Shown: positions 32,381-40,630 of the stretch, one piece after another
How positions within the stretch are numbered: the first letter of the stretch is position 1
Layout: each line of letters opens with the position of its first letter
Assembly: GCA_004144175.1 (NCBI GenBank)
Contig: SEFT01000019.1
Location: forward strand, 16,124-80,123
Reading direction: 5' to 3'
Length of the DNA stretch: 64,000 nt
From: Sphingobacteriales bacterium
GTDB lineage: Bacteria > Bacteroidota > Bacteroidia > Chitinophagales > Chitinophagaceae
Made by a program: the position numbers and the translations under genes
The notes under the pieces: generated by a model
Told to the model about the DNA's origin: nothing
Databases searched by the model: none
The model's input: the letters and a program-made list of their open reading frames with translations, nothing else

Positions 32381-34696
32381 TCATTTTGAATTAAAAGGTA
32401 CGCGCAGGCGTACTGCTACATTTCGGCCCTGCTGGTCCAGGAAGTACCGGAAGGCATCCATGTAGTCTCGGTAAGTACTGTTGAGCGCATTGTACACCGA
32501 AACACTCAGGTATACAGGTTGCCCCTTGTAGGACATTTGTACTCCGCTTTCAAAATCGACCAGACTATATGTATCGGGCGGCAGGGGGTAATCTATAGTC
32601 GAGAAATTACCCGGTATGCGTACCTGCTGCAATACCACGCGCCCTGTTACACCAACATAAAATTGTTTAAAGAACTCATTGATGTCGGTAGTGAACTTTG
32701 TAGTTGTAGCTGCACGGTCAGATGGCATTTGTATCAGCCAATCACGTTTTTTAAGGTCTTCGGCACGTAAGAACGATGCCTTAACAGTTGATTGCAGGTA
32801 CTTGTTCCAGTTATACGTAACCATTGCATCGGAACCATTCAGCAGCGCATTGGTCTGTTGATAATTGAATGACTTGAAAAAGCCGCGGATTGTCTGAATC
32901 GGCGTGCCGGGGTTCAGATATATGTAGTCGTTGATGTACTGCATATACACCGATATGTCGAACCTTAGCTTATCTTTTATTTCGTGATGCGCTTCAAAGT
33001 TGACATGGTAGGCCTGCTCCGGCTTCAGTGTTTTATTACCCAGTTCTATACGTGCCGCGCTGTGGTGAAGCCCTGCGCTGAAAAGCTCGTTGGGCTGTGG
33101 TGCGCGCCATGCGTTAGATAGGGTCAGGCTCCAGTTCCAGGTATCATTGTACTGATGCTTGAAGCCAAGGGTGCCCGACACGTTATTAAAATCGAATGCG
33201 TATCGTACTACGCGCTGGTCGGCACCTTCGGGGTTAAACACCTCGTAGGTACGGCTGTCGTATCTCAGGCCGCCTTCCAACGTCCAGTTTTTACCTCTGT
33301 ATCGTTCTATGGCATAAAATGCGCCGTTGAAAGAACGGAAGTTAGGAATGAACAAACGGTCGCCCGGCTGAAAGAAGTTCTCCTGATAAAAGCCGTCGAT
33401 ACCTATACTGCCGCTCAGGTTCTGCCATTGCCTGTGGTCAAAGTTGGCATTGAGCGATTGTGTATTCAATGTCAGGTTAAGCTGGGCATTACTTCTGTCT
33501 ATACGCACTACGTCATACTCCTGCCTGTAGTTGTGCTGGTACGCATGGGTCACATTTAGTACACCATACTTTGTTTCTACCAGTAGCTTTGTCTTCAGCA
33601 AGTCGTGCTTTACACGTTGCATGGGGCGTGCTATATCGTAGGTGAAACCGGCTTTTACCAGCGGCACCGGGCTTTCAATCGCAGCCATCAGGTCTTCCTG
33701 GTTGCCGGTGTGTGCGCCACGGTATACAGCTAGTTTGGTGTCGAAGTGGCTATAAAAGGTCTCGAGGCTGTAGTGACGTTTTTTCCAACCCGCTGCCACC
33801 GAGTAGTTCTTTTCTTCCACACCGCTGTTAGCCACCCAGCTATCGGGCGTAGGGTAGTTGCCGCCTTTACGGAAGGTCCCTTGCAAGCGGACGGTCAACG
33901 CTGGCAGCTCTTTAAAGTTATGCTCTGCCATTGCCGATAACGCGCCCATTCTATTGTTGCTGAACCCTGCAAGGTTTACTTCGCCGTCTGTGCCGGGCTT
34001 GGTGCGGAGTGGGGCAGGTTCTACCAGTACCACTCCTGCTATGGCATCGGTACCGTAGCGTACACCTGCAGCGCCCTTCACCACCGTCACGTTATTCGCC
34101 AGAAAAGGGTCGATGTTAGGAGCATGTTCGCCGCCCCATTGTTGATCTTCCTGGCGCACGCCATTATTTAGCAGTACGATCCTATTGCTGTGCATGCCAT
34201 GTATAACCGGCTTCGATATCGTACCTCCGTTCGAGAGCATGGATACGCCGTTTACGGTCTGGAGCATTTCAGTCAGCGTCCTGCCGCTGTTAGCAGCAAT
34301 AGCTTCCTTATTCAACTGCTCTTTGTTTTGTATCAGCGATACATGCGTGCGCTCATCCTGTATGCTTACTTCATGAAGCATATGCTCTACGTGTACCAGC
34401 TTAAAACGGAGGTCAGCCTTGCCCGTAATGTTGATCACCTCTACATAATGCTCATAACCAAAAGCATGAATATGAAAAGTGTAGTTACCCGCACACAGGT
34501 CGCGTATCATTACCTTCCCATCTTCGCCTACCTGGTAGTCCTTCTCCAATTCGTCAATGTGGATGACGGCGGGATATATGGCTTCCAGGTTATGCTTCTC
34601 TATAAGTGCGGCGGTAACGTATATCTTACAACCGCTCTTTTGGGCATAGGCATGGGTGCATAGCAGCAATAGCAATGCTACAAATACATTGCGCAT
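32381..34696 (-). CDS. TonB-dependent receptor, probably metal uptake
   Basis: This outer-membrane receptor has 771 residues. A signal peptide (1-18) is followed by a short carboxypeptidase-regulatory-like domain (about 25-100). The plug (about 115-225) carries SMLSNGGTISKPVIHGMHSNRIVLLNNGVRQEDQQWGGEHAP and VTVVKGAAGVRYG. The beta-barrel ends with a strand like GRNVAVRLRVPF. His-rich plug loops (HGMHSN, GGEHAPN) and the YRDYMDAFRYF segment near the end resemble ZnuD-type zinc/heme receptors. It lies between a His-rich small protein gene and a lipoprotein gene. The metal call is an inference. Confidence 0.85.
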   Translation of the reverse strand: MRNVFVALLLLLCTHAYAQKSGCKIYVTAALIEKHNLEAIYPAVIHIDELEKDYQVGEDGKVMIRDLCAGNYTFHIHAFGYEHYVEVINITGKADLRFKLVHVEHMLHEVSIQDERTHVSLIQNKEQLNKEAIAANSGRTLTEMLQTVNGVSMLSNGGTISKPVIHGMHSNRIVLLNNGVRQEDQQWGGEHAPNIDPFLANNVTVVKGAAGVRYGTDAIAGVVLVEPAPLRTKPGTDGEVNLAGFSNNRMGALSAMAEHNFKELPALTVRLQGTFRKGGNYPTPDSWVANSGVEEKNYSVAAGWKKRHYSLETFYSHFDTKLAVYRGAHTGNQEDLMAAIESPVPLVKAGFTYDIARPMQRVKHDLLKTKLLVETKYGVLNVTHAYQHNYRQEYDVVRIDRSNAQLNLTLNTQSLNANFDHRQWQNLSGSIGIDGFYQENFFQPGDRLFIPNFRSFNGAFYAIERYRGKNWTLEGGLRYDSRTYEVFNPEGADQRVVRYAFDFNNVSGTLGFKHQYNDTWNWSLTLSNAWRAPQPNELFSAGLHHSAARIELGNKTLKPEQAYHVNFEAHHEIKDKLRFDISVYMQYINDYIYLNPGTPIQTIRGFFKSFNYQQTNALLNGSDAMVTYNWNKYLQSTVKASFLRAEDLKKRDWLIQMPSDRAATTTKFTTDINEFFKQFYVGVTGRVVLQQVRIPGNFSTIDYPLPPDTYSLVDFESGVQMSYKGQPVYLSVSVYNALNSTYRDYMDAFRYFLDQQGRNVAVRLRVPFNSK

Positions 34697-34700
34697 TCGC

Positions 34701-34723
34701 GTATTATTAAACGTGAATAATAC
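34701..34723. promoter_or_regulatory. Palindromic operator candidate before the TonB receptor gene
   Basis: GTATTATT and AATAATAC form a perfect inverted repeat with a 7-bp spacer, starting 5 bp upstream of the receptor ATG at 34696. The AT-rich 8-7-8 geometry over 23 bp is comparable in size to Fur/Zur-type boxes. A bound repressor here would block transcription or ribosome entry. The regulator is not identified. Confidence 0.5.
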
Positions 34724-34772
34724 AATAACTCAACTCTGGGTTATTGGGGTAACCTAAAAATATAATTTTCGT

Positions 34773-35141
34773 TTAATAAATACTAGCGGGCGGGCCACGA
34801 AGAAAAGATGTAAATACAGTGCGCGATGTAAGATGCGCTACAACTGAAGCCTCCTCTCTGGGATAAACAGTTTCGCTACGCTCTAATAACAGCGGCAGCG
34901 GATTATCTATAAAAGCGGCTAATGTAAAAGAAAGAAAATCGCAGTGATGGTGTTCGGGTTCTATACAAAGGCCATCGCCATGGTAGGTGTGGACCGTATC
35001 GGTATGGTCTGCAAAAAGGTGTATGAACTCTTTAGGCGTACTGCCAAATAACAGCAGTATACCCAGCCATACCGATAAGACAATATATACGATCCTTTTT
35101 AGCAATCCCTGTATATTGATGCAAAGATAGCCATTAACCAA
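34773..35141 (-). CDS. His-rich small membrane-anchored protein
   Basis: This encodes up to 122 residues. No in-frame ATG is present; the first possible start is TTG at 35141, and another TTG at 35105 is possible. A hydrophobic anchor or signal segment (about 17-35) precedes a His/Asp/Cys-rich stretch, HLFADHTDTVHTYHGDGLC..EPEHHHCDF, and the C-terminus reads SFLRGPPASIY. A His-rich exported segment and an R-x-PP tail are reminiscent of small DUF2946-like proteins near metal receptors. It precedes the TonB receptor gene on the same strand. Metal binding is an inference from composition. Confidence 0.6.
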   Translation of the reverse strand: MVNGYLCINIQGLLKRIVYIVLSVWLGILLLFGSTPKEFIHLFADHTDTVHTYHGDGLCIEPEHHHCDFLSFTLAAFIDNPLPLLLERSETVYPREEASVVAHLTSRTVFTSFLRGPPASIY

Positions 35142-35160
35142 TAGTTGTGGTTATGCTTTT

Positions 35161-36342
35161 TTACAACCGCTCTATAATACCCGCTATACCTTGACCCCCA
35201 CCTACACAGGCGGTCACCATGCCGTATCGCTTATTGAGCCGCTCCATATCGTGCAGCAGTTGAATCGTTAGCTTAGCACCACTACAACCAAGCGGATGCC
35301 CTAATGCGATCGCCCCACCGTTTATGTTCACAATATCCGGGTTTATACCAAGCTCTCTTATGACCGCTATCGATTGCGATGCGAAGGCTTCGTTCAGCTC
35401 TACAAGGTCTATCTGGTTCAACTCTATGCCTGCCTGCCTCAGTACTTTTGGTACTGCCGCCACAGGGCCGATGCCCATTATGCGTGGGTCGACGCCCGCG
35501 TTGGTACAGGCGACAAGTCGTCCCCAAGGCTTCAATCCAAGCTGGTTGACCATCCTTTCGCTCATCACAATAACGAATGCAGCTCCGTCAGAAGTCTGCG
35601 ACGAGTTGCCTGCAGTTACACTGCCGCCCTGAGCAAAAACAGCAGGCAGTTTTGACAGTACTTCCAGCGAGGTGTCAGCACGCGGCCCTTCATCCGTATC
35701 TACCACAAATTCGCGTTCTGCTCTTTTGTTCTTTTCATTCACGTACACTTCCCTTACCGTAAGCGGCAGGATACCCGGTTTGAAGTATCCTTCATTTATA
35801 GCCTTGATCGCCTTTTGGTGCGAGTTGTAAGCAAACATATCCTGGTCTGCGCGAGATACCTTATAGTCGAGCGCTACCTGCTCGGCCGTGAGGCCCATGC
35901 TCAGGTAGTAGTCGGCAGTAGCCGCTTCTTTCGATATCTCGTAGTTTGGAACCGTTTTATACCCCGCAGTCGGTACCATACTCATACTTTCGGTGCCACC
36001 GGCTATAATGCACTCAGCTTGTCCTGTTTGTATTTTAGCAGTAGCTATGGCAATGGTTTCCAGCCCCGATGCGCAGTAGCGGTTCACCGTTACACCCGGC
36101 ACCCATTCGCCGATAGCACGGTTGGCAATGATGCGGCCCACCTGCAATCCCTGCTCGGCTTCGGGTACGGCGTTGCCTACTATCACGTCATCTATCAGCT
36201 TCGGGTCCAACTGCGGTACACTTGCCAGCAGACCCTTTATTACGTCAACAGCCATGTCATCGGGCCTGTAAAAGCGAAACCCGCCTTTCTTTGCCTTTCC
36301 TACTGCCGTACGGTATCCTGCTATGATGTATGCTGCCTGCAT
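35161..36342 (-). CDS. Acetyl-CoA C-acyltransferase (thiolase)
   Basis: This cytosolic thiolase of 393 residues is full length. The nucleophilic cysteine is in NRYCASGLETIA, the active-site histidine is in GGAIALGHPLGCSGAK, and the second cysteine is in CVGGGQGIAGI. It either cleaves 3-ketoacyl-CoA in beta-oxidation or condenses acetyl-CoA. The layout resembles FadA-type degradative thiolases, but no FadB partner is in the window. The next gene downstream starts 19 bp after its stop codon, though a functional link with the metal locus is not apparent. Confidence 0.92.
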   Translation of the reverse strand: MQAAYIIAGYRTAVGKAKKGGFRFYRPDDMAVDVIKGLLASVPQLDPKLIDDVIVGNAVPEAEQGLQVGRIIANRAIGEWVPGVTVNRYCASGLETIAIATAKIQTGQAECIIAGGTESMSMVPTAGYKTVPNYEISKEAATADYYLSMGLTAEQVALDYKVSRADQDMFAYNSHQKAIKAINEGYFKPGILPLTVREVYVNEKNKRAEREFVVDTDEGPRADTSLEVLSKLPAVFAQGGSVTAGNSSQTSDGAAFVIVMSERMVNQLGLKPWGRLVACTNAGVDPRIMGIGPVAAVPKVLRQAGIELNQIDLVELNEAFASQSIAVIRELGINPDIVNINGGAIALGHPLGCSGAKLTIQLLHDMERLNKRYGMVTACVGGGQGIAGIIERL

Positions 36343-36488
36343 GGTCGTCTGTTTTGCGTATGTGTCGTTCTGCTACTAAAGTTAACTAACAACAACGGAT
36401 GAATGCGTGAATGAAAATTAAAAAAATTGATACAGTTTGTCTATAATGGCATTGTTTTTCTCCCACATTTAGGCAGAAGAGAACTATT

Positions 36489-36496
36489 TAACTTTG
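36489..36496 (+). promoter_or_regulatory. Candidate -7 box (TAACTTTG) for the CoA-binding gene
   Basis: This exact TAnnTTTG match lies 15 nt before the ATG at 36512. A degenerate TTTA lies 17 bp upstream at the -33 position. Confidence 0.45.
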
Positions 36497-36511
36497 TATC
36501 AAAATCGTGCT

Positions 36512-36874
36512 ATGGGAAAAAAGACATTGGTATTAGGCGCATCAGACAATCCGAGTCGTTACAGCTATATGGCTATCAACCGCCTGAGGGCTCATGGGCA
36601 TGAGGTAATAGCAATAGGTAATAAGAAGGGTAAAGTAGGCGATGTTGAGATCATAACCGAACGTCCTGAAATGGATGATATTGATACGATCACGCTCTAT
36701 CTGAACCCCAACAACCAAAAGCCTTACTACGACTATATATCTTCTTTAAAGCCGAGGCGTATTATATTCAACCCCGGTACGGAGAATGATGAGTTGGAAA
36801 GGAAGATGGCGCCGAAGGGTACCAATACACTAGAGGCTTGTACGCTGGTGATGCTGAGTGTAGGGCAGTACTAA
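36512..36874 (+). CDS. CoA-binding protein (YccU-like Rossmann fold)
   Basis: This encodes 120 residues from the ATG at 36512 (MGKKTLVLGASDNPSRYSYMAINRL). An upstream in-frame TTG falls inside the promoter box and is rejected. The motif LGASDNPSRYSY, the strand order, and the C-terminal PKGTNTLEACTLVMLS match single-domain CoA-binding proteins related to succinyl-CoA synthetase alpha. These are cytosolic and of poorly defined role. It is convergent with the histidine kinase gene, with only 4 bp between them. Confidence 0.88.
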   Translation: MGKKTLVLGASDNPSRYSYMAINRLRAHGHEVIAIGNKKGKVGDVEIITERPEMDDIDTITLYLNPNNQKPYYDYISSLKPRRIIFNPGTENDELERKMAPKGTNTLEACTLVMLSVGQY

Positions 36875-36878
36875 TAAA

Positions 36879-37934
36879 TTATTCGGTTGCCTTCTCGAGC
36901 GTAAAGCCGAACGATGAGCCTACGCCTACTTTACTCCTTACGGTAACTGTTTGGCCGTGTGCTTCTACAATATGCTTTACAATAGCCAATCCAAGGCCGG
37001 TTCCGCCTATGGTGCGTGCGCGGCTCCTGTCGGCACGGTAAAAGCGCTCGAATATACGTAACAAGTGCTCTTCTCCTATGCCGGGGCCATCATCTGACAC
37101 CTCTACGTAGATATGTTTGTCGTCGACAACATAACAACCTGCTGTAACGGTGCCGTTATCGTTACCGTATTTTAGCGTGTTCTCGACAAGGTTCACCAGT
37201 ACCTGCTTTATCTTAGGCTTATCGGCATATACCTCCAGACCCTTCTCAGTTCCCTTCTTGAATTGTAAGTGGATGTTTCGCTCCGCAGCACGTAGCGACA
37301 TTTCTTCATACACATCTTTCACCAGGTCTTGTATCACAAAGCTCTCCTGCACAATCGGTATTCGGCCCGATTCCAGTTTGGAGATCTCACCGAGATCGTC
37401 CACCAGCCTTACCAGGCGCTCTACGCTTTTGGCTGTATTAGATAGAAACTTTTTATTCACTTCGGGATCGTCGATTGCACCGCCCAGCAGCGTATCAACA
37501 TAGCCTTGTACAGTGAAGATGGGTGTGCGTAGCTCGTGGGCCAGATTCATCAGGAACTCCTTACGGAACTGCTCATTAGCCCGCAACATTTCTATCTCAT
37601 CCTTCTTCTGGGTGGCCCATTTCTGCACGTCCTTGCTCACATCCTCTATCGACTTCTGGGGTAGGATGTTGTTGTAGAAAAATTCCTCCTTCTTAGTTGC
37701 CTTGGTTTGGTAGATGAACTTGTAGATTAGCTTTATCTTACGATAAATGAATCGCTGAAGCGTGTATAGGTACAGCCAATAGATGATTACGAAAGTAACC
37801 CCGAAAACGATCAGCGGAATATACCATTCCAGCTGCAATAGCAGGCTTAGTAGGGCATTGGCAGTGGCAATGATAAGCGCTGTGATAGAGGACAGCAGGC
37901 TGGGAGAGAGGTTCTTTGTATCAAGAAAGGACAT
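36879..37934 (-). CDS. Sensor histidine kinase (PhoR-like)
   Basis: This encodes 351 residues. Two membrane helices (about 15-33 and 38-57) flank an extremely short periplasmic turn, so there is no room for an external sensor domain. After a linker, the HisKA domain has phospho-acceptor H133 in HELRTPIF. The HATPase domain shows VENTLKYG (N box), SDDGPGIG (G1), RFYRADRSRARTIGGTGLGLAIVKHI (F and G2). It lies 14 bp after its cognate response regulator gene. The signal is probably sensed within the membrane or by a partner protein, since a periplasmic domain is missing. Confidence 0.93.
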   Translation of the reverse strand: MSFLDTKNLSPSLLSSITALIIATANALLSLLLQLEWYIPLIVFGVTFVIIYWLYLYTLQRFIYRKIKLIYKFIYQTKATKKEEFFYNNILPQKSIEDVSKDVQKWATQKKDEIEMLRANEQFRKEFLMNLAHELRTPIFTVQGYVDTLLGGAIDDPEVNKKFLSNTAKSVERLVRLVDDLGEISKLESGRIPIVQESFVIQDLVKDVYEEMSLRAAERNIHLQFKKGTEKGLEVYADKPKIKQVLVNLVENTLKYGNDNGTVTAGCYVVDDKHIYVEVSDDGPGIGEEHLLRIFERFYRADRSRARTIGGTGLGLAIVKHIVEAHGQTVTVRSKVGVGSSFGFTLEKATE

Positions 37935-37948
37935 AGTCTTTCCTAAAA

Positions 37949-38635
37949 CTACGCCATTTCAAATTTATAACCTACACCTTTTACCGTCGTAATGAGGTCT
38001 ACGCCTACCTTCTGGCGTATCTTACGGATGTGTACATCGATGGTGCGGTCGCCCACGATCACATCGGTACCCCACACACGCTGTAGTATCTCATTGCGAA
38101 GGAACACACGGCCCGGCTTTGAAGCGAGCAGCGAAAGCAGCTCGAACTCTTTCTTTGCCAGCAATATCTCTTCACCTTTGAAGGTAACAGTAAATTTCGT
38201 TTTATTGATCTCGAGGTCGCCGAAACTGATCTTCTGGTCTTGCTCGTCGTCTTTCTTAAAGCGGCGTAGTGCTGCGCTTATGCGGGTAGCCAGTAGTTCC
38301 GGCTTTATAGGCTTAGCTATATAGTCGTCAGCGCCTGTTTTTAATCCCTCGATCTCCGATTTTTCATCGCTCAGCGCTGTCAGGAATATGATAGCTGTCT
38401 GCTCGAAGTCGGGTATTTGCCTCAACTCTTTTATGGTCTGTATGCCATCTTTGTTCGGCATCATCACATCGAGCAGTATCAGGTCGGGTCGGAAGTCTTT
38501 TGCTTTTCTGATAGCCTCTACACCGTCGCCGGCTGTGGCTATTGCATATCCTTTGCTTTTCAGGCTATAGCTGATAAATTCAACTATATCCGGCTCATCA
38601 TCAACGATCAGTATCTTGCTTGGTAGCGCTTCCAT
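37949..38635 (-). CDS. OmpR/PhoB family response regulator
   Basis: This encodes 228 residues from the ATG at 38635 (MEALPSKILIVDDEPDIVEF). The receiver domain has the acidic pair D12/D13, phospho-acceptor D56 in LLDVMMP, and lysine in IAKPIKPELL. The C-terminal winged helix (about 130-228) contains KEFELLSLLASKPGRVFLRNEILQRVWG and RTIDVHIRKIRQKVG, typical of PhoB/OmpR proteins. It is co-transcribed with the downstream histidine kinase. Target genes cannot be seen from here. Confidence 0.94.
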   Translation of the reverse strand: MEALPSKILIVDDEPDIVEFISYSLKSKGYAIATAGDGVEAIRKAKDFRPDLILLDVMMPNKDGIQTIKELRQIPDFEQTAIIFLTALSDEKSEIEGLKTGADDYIAKPIKPELLATRISAALRRFKKDDEQDQKISFGDLEINKTKFTVTFKGEEILLAKKEFELLSLLASKPGRVFLRNEILQRVWGTDVIVGDRTIDVHIRKIRQKVGVDLITTVKGVGYKFEMA

Positions 38636-38785
38636 ATTATCTGCTGAAATCCGGTGCAATAATATAACTCCCTATGTTAACTGCGAAGGAAAGCCGTATT
38701 ACGTTATTGTTAAGTTACGACATTTCAGCCATACGCTTGTAATAGAGCCAATTGCGGACTAGCATGTAAACGCAATAAAAAGCAA

Positions 38786-38809
38786 AAAGGCAGCCCATAA
38801 GCTGCCTTT
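38786..38809 (-). terminator. Terminator after the coiled-coil protein gene
   Basis: This is a 9-bp stem (AAAGGCAGC/GCTGCCTTT) with a 6-nt loop, followed on the minus strand by TTGCTTTTT. It is 22 bp past the stop codon. Confidence 0.78.
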
Positions 38810-38831
38810 CAAATATCTGTTTTGGTACTTG

Positions 38832-39791
38832 CTACTTCAGCGTGACGGTACCATTACCAATTTTATATCCTTCGTTGAATATCTCGATCGTGTAGCTTCC
38901 TTTCTGGTAGTCGCTGTCCTGTTTCCAATCGAGGGTAATGTTTTGTACCGGCTCGCCTTGTTTCAGGTCAATTGGCTTCGCAAGCGTATAGTTCAGCGTT
39001 TGACCGTCGGATGTAGAGGTAACACCTGAACCATAAGCTGCGTTGCTCAACACACTGCCATTAGGGCCGGTAATGCGGAGGAATAGGTCTTTCTTGCCAT
39101 CTTCTGCAATTCTGTTTTCATCTATATCAAACTGAATACGAAGTACATCTACTCTTTTTGCTTTCTCTGTTTCTTTTTGCTTGCGGCCACCGCGGCGCAG
39201 GTCTATCGGCGTCATACGGATGTTGGAAGCATGCAATACAGCACCGAGACGAACCTTCTGTTGCAGGCCTATGTTTTGCTGCACGGTCTTGTCTCGCTCT
39301 TCGCTTACTATCTGGTTTACGTTCTCCAGTCTTACATTTTCGCCTTCCAGTTCGGCAATGCGCTCTTCGTATGTTTTTACCTTGCCATTCAGCTGTGTAA
39401 TCAGCCCGCGTGCCCTTTTCAGGTCGGCTTGCGAGGCGTTCTTATCGCGCATGATCGCGTCAATTTCCTGCCTCAACTGCGATACATCACTGTTGCTTTG
39501 CGAAAGAAGGCTGTCTAATTGAGAATTTTTAGATACAAGCTCGTCGAGGCGCACCAGGGCGGCGCTATAATCTTGTTCTACTGCCTGGCGGGTAGAGTCA
39601 GACGTGGTATATTGCACAGTAAGTTGCTCATTTTTATCCACTTCTTTGTTTCTACTCATAAAGAGATAGATATTTGTACCCAGAAGCAAGGCAATGATGG
39701 CCAGGTATATCCACGTGTAGTTGCGCCTTGGTGGCGGCGTTGATTGTTGTGATGTCTGTTCGGAATCCTGCCTGTTAAAATCCTGATTCAT
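38832..39791 (-). CDS. Single-pass membrane protein with coiled coil
   Basis: This encodes 319 residues. A Gln/Pro-rich cytosolic N-terminus (1-25) is followed by one membrane helix (about 27-46). A long coiled coil of heptads (about 52-190, with LRQEIDAIMRDKNASQADLKRARGL and YEERIAELEGENVRLENVNQ) comes next, then a C-terminal beta domain (about 205-319, VLRIQFDIDENRIAEDGKKDLFLRI). It looks like an inner-membrane protein with a periplasmic spacer and head, but no named family is recognised. It is divergent from the exonuclease gene. Confidence 0.72.
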   Translation of the reverse strand: MNQDFNRQDSEQTSQQSTPPPRRNYTWIYLAIIALLLGTNIYLFMSRNKEVDKNEQLTVQYTTSDSTRQAVEQDYSAALVRLDELVSKNSQLDSLLSQSNSDVSQLRQEIDAIMRDKNASQADLKRARGLITQLNGKVKTYEERIAELEGENVRLENVNQIVSEERDKTVQQNIGLQQKVRLGAVLHASNIRMTPIDLRRGGRKQKETEKAKRVDVLRIQFDIDENRIAEDGKKDLFLRITGPNGSVLSNAAYGSGVTSTSDGQTLNYTLAKPIDLKQGEPVQNITLDWKQDSDYQKGSYTIEIFNEGYKIGNGTVTLK

Positions 39792-39819
39792 AAGTTAATT
39801 GCTTATGTTTATTTGCTCA

Positions 39820-39827
39820 CAAATATA
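39820..39827 (-). promoter_or_regulatory. Candidate -7 box (TATATTTG) for the coiled-coil protein gene
   Basis: This exact TAnnTTTG match on the minus strand lies 28 nt before the ATG at 39791, in a 53-bp divergent interval. No -33 TTTG is seen. Confidence 0.35.
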
Positions 39828-39844
39828 GGAATCGTGGTTTTGTA

Positions 39845-40570
39845 ATGGAACATTTGAAGAACATCCTTTTTATAGATATTGAGACAGTGTCGCTGGTGCC
39901 GCAGTTCGAAGAGCTGGGGCAGGGGCTGCAATCGGAGTGGGTAAGGAAGTCCAGGTTCCTGAAAAGCAACATCTTAGAGGGCGCGGGCCCGGCAGAACTG
40001 TTTGTCGAGAAGGCGGGCATCTTCTCCGAATTTGCAAAAGTGGTTTGCATCGGTTTCGCCAGTTTTCACAAGCATGGCGACGAATGGAAGCTCCGGTTGA
40101 AGTCGATCACTAATAATGATGAGAAGGAATTGCTGCGCGATTTTTGCGAGGTGGTCACCAAGTTTACCGATTACTACTCCGACCTCCGCTTTTGTGGGCA
40201 CAACATCAAAGAGTTCGATATTCCATTCCTGTGCAGGCGTATGCTTATCAACGGTATGAGCCTGCCCGACTGTATTCAGCTCTCCAACAAAAAGCCCTGG
40301 GAGATACCGCATATAGATACGCTGGAGCTCTGGCGTTTTGGCGATTATAAGAACTTCACAGCACTGTCGCTGCTGGCTGAGGTATTGGGCATACCATCGC
40401 CCAAAGACGACTTGAATGGCAGCATGGTAGGCGATGTGTACTGGCGCGAAAACGACCTGGAAAGGATAGCCAAATATTGCCTGCAAGATGTGCTCACCAC
40501 TGCTAAAGTGTACCTTAAGCTAAAAGGAATTTTTGATGTAGTAGCCGAACCGGTGTTTGTAACGGACTGA
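39845..40570 (+). CDS. Predicted 3'-5' exonuclease, PolB-like
   Basis: This cytosolic DnaQ-fold nuclease of 241 residues belongs to the stand-alone group related to the proofreading domain of DNA polymerase II. FIDIETVSLV holds the first two metal ligands (D11 and E13). CGHNIKEFDIPFLCRRM is the ExoII motif. LERIAKYCLQDVLTTAKVY carries the YxxxD ExoIII motif. WEIPHIDTLELWRFGDYKNFTALSLLAEVLGIPSPKDD is conserved in this group. It is thought to act in DNA repair, although a precise role is not known. Confidence 0.88.
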   Translation: MEHLKNILFIDIETVSLVPQFEELGQGLQSEWVRKSRFLKSNILEGAGPAELFVEKAGIFSEFAKVVCIGFASFHKHGDEWKLRLKSITNNDEKELLRDFCEVVTKFTDYYSDLRFCGHNIKEFDIPFLCRRMLINGMSLPDCIQLSNKKPWEIPHIDTLELWRFGDYKNFTALSLLAEVLGIPSPKDDLNGSMVGDVYWRENDLERIAKYCLQDVLTTAKVYLKLKGIFDVVAEPVFVTD

Positions 40571-40630
40571 TTTGCAGTTAGATGAAAGTTTATTGCCTAT
40601 ATTGCTCCTTGTGTTATAAATGCAGAAGTA

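Noticed and set aside
31866..32465. 199-residue frame antisense to the lipoprotein in the metal locus
   Set aside because: The minus-strand gene has a signal peptide and operon context; the plus-strand frame is Cys/Phe-rich noise.
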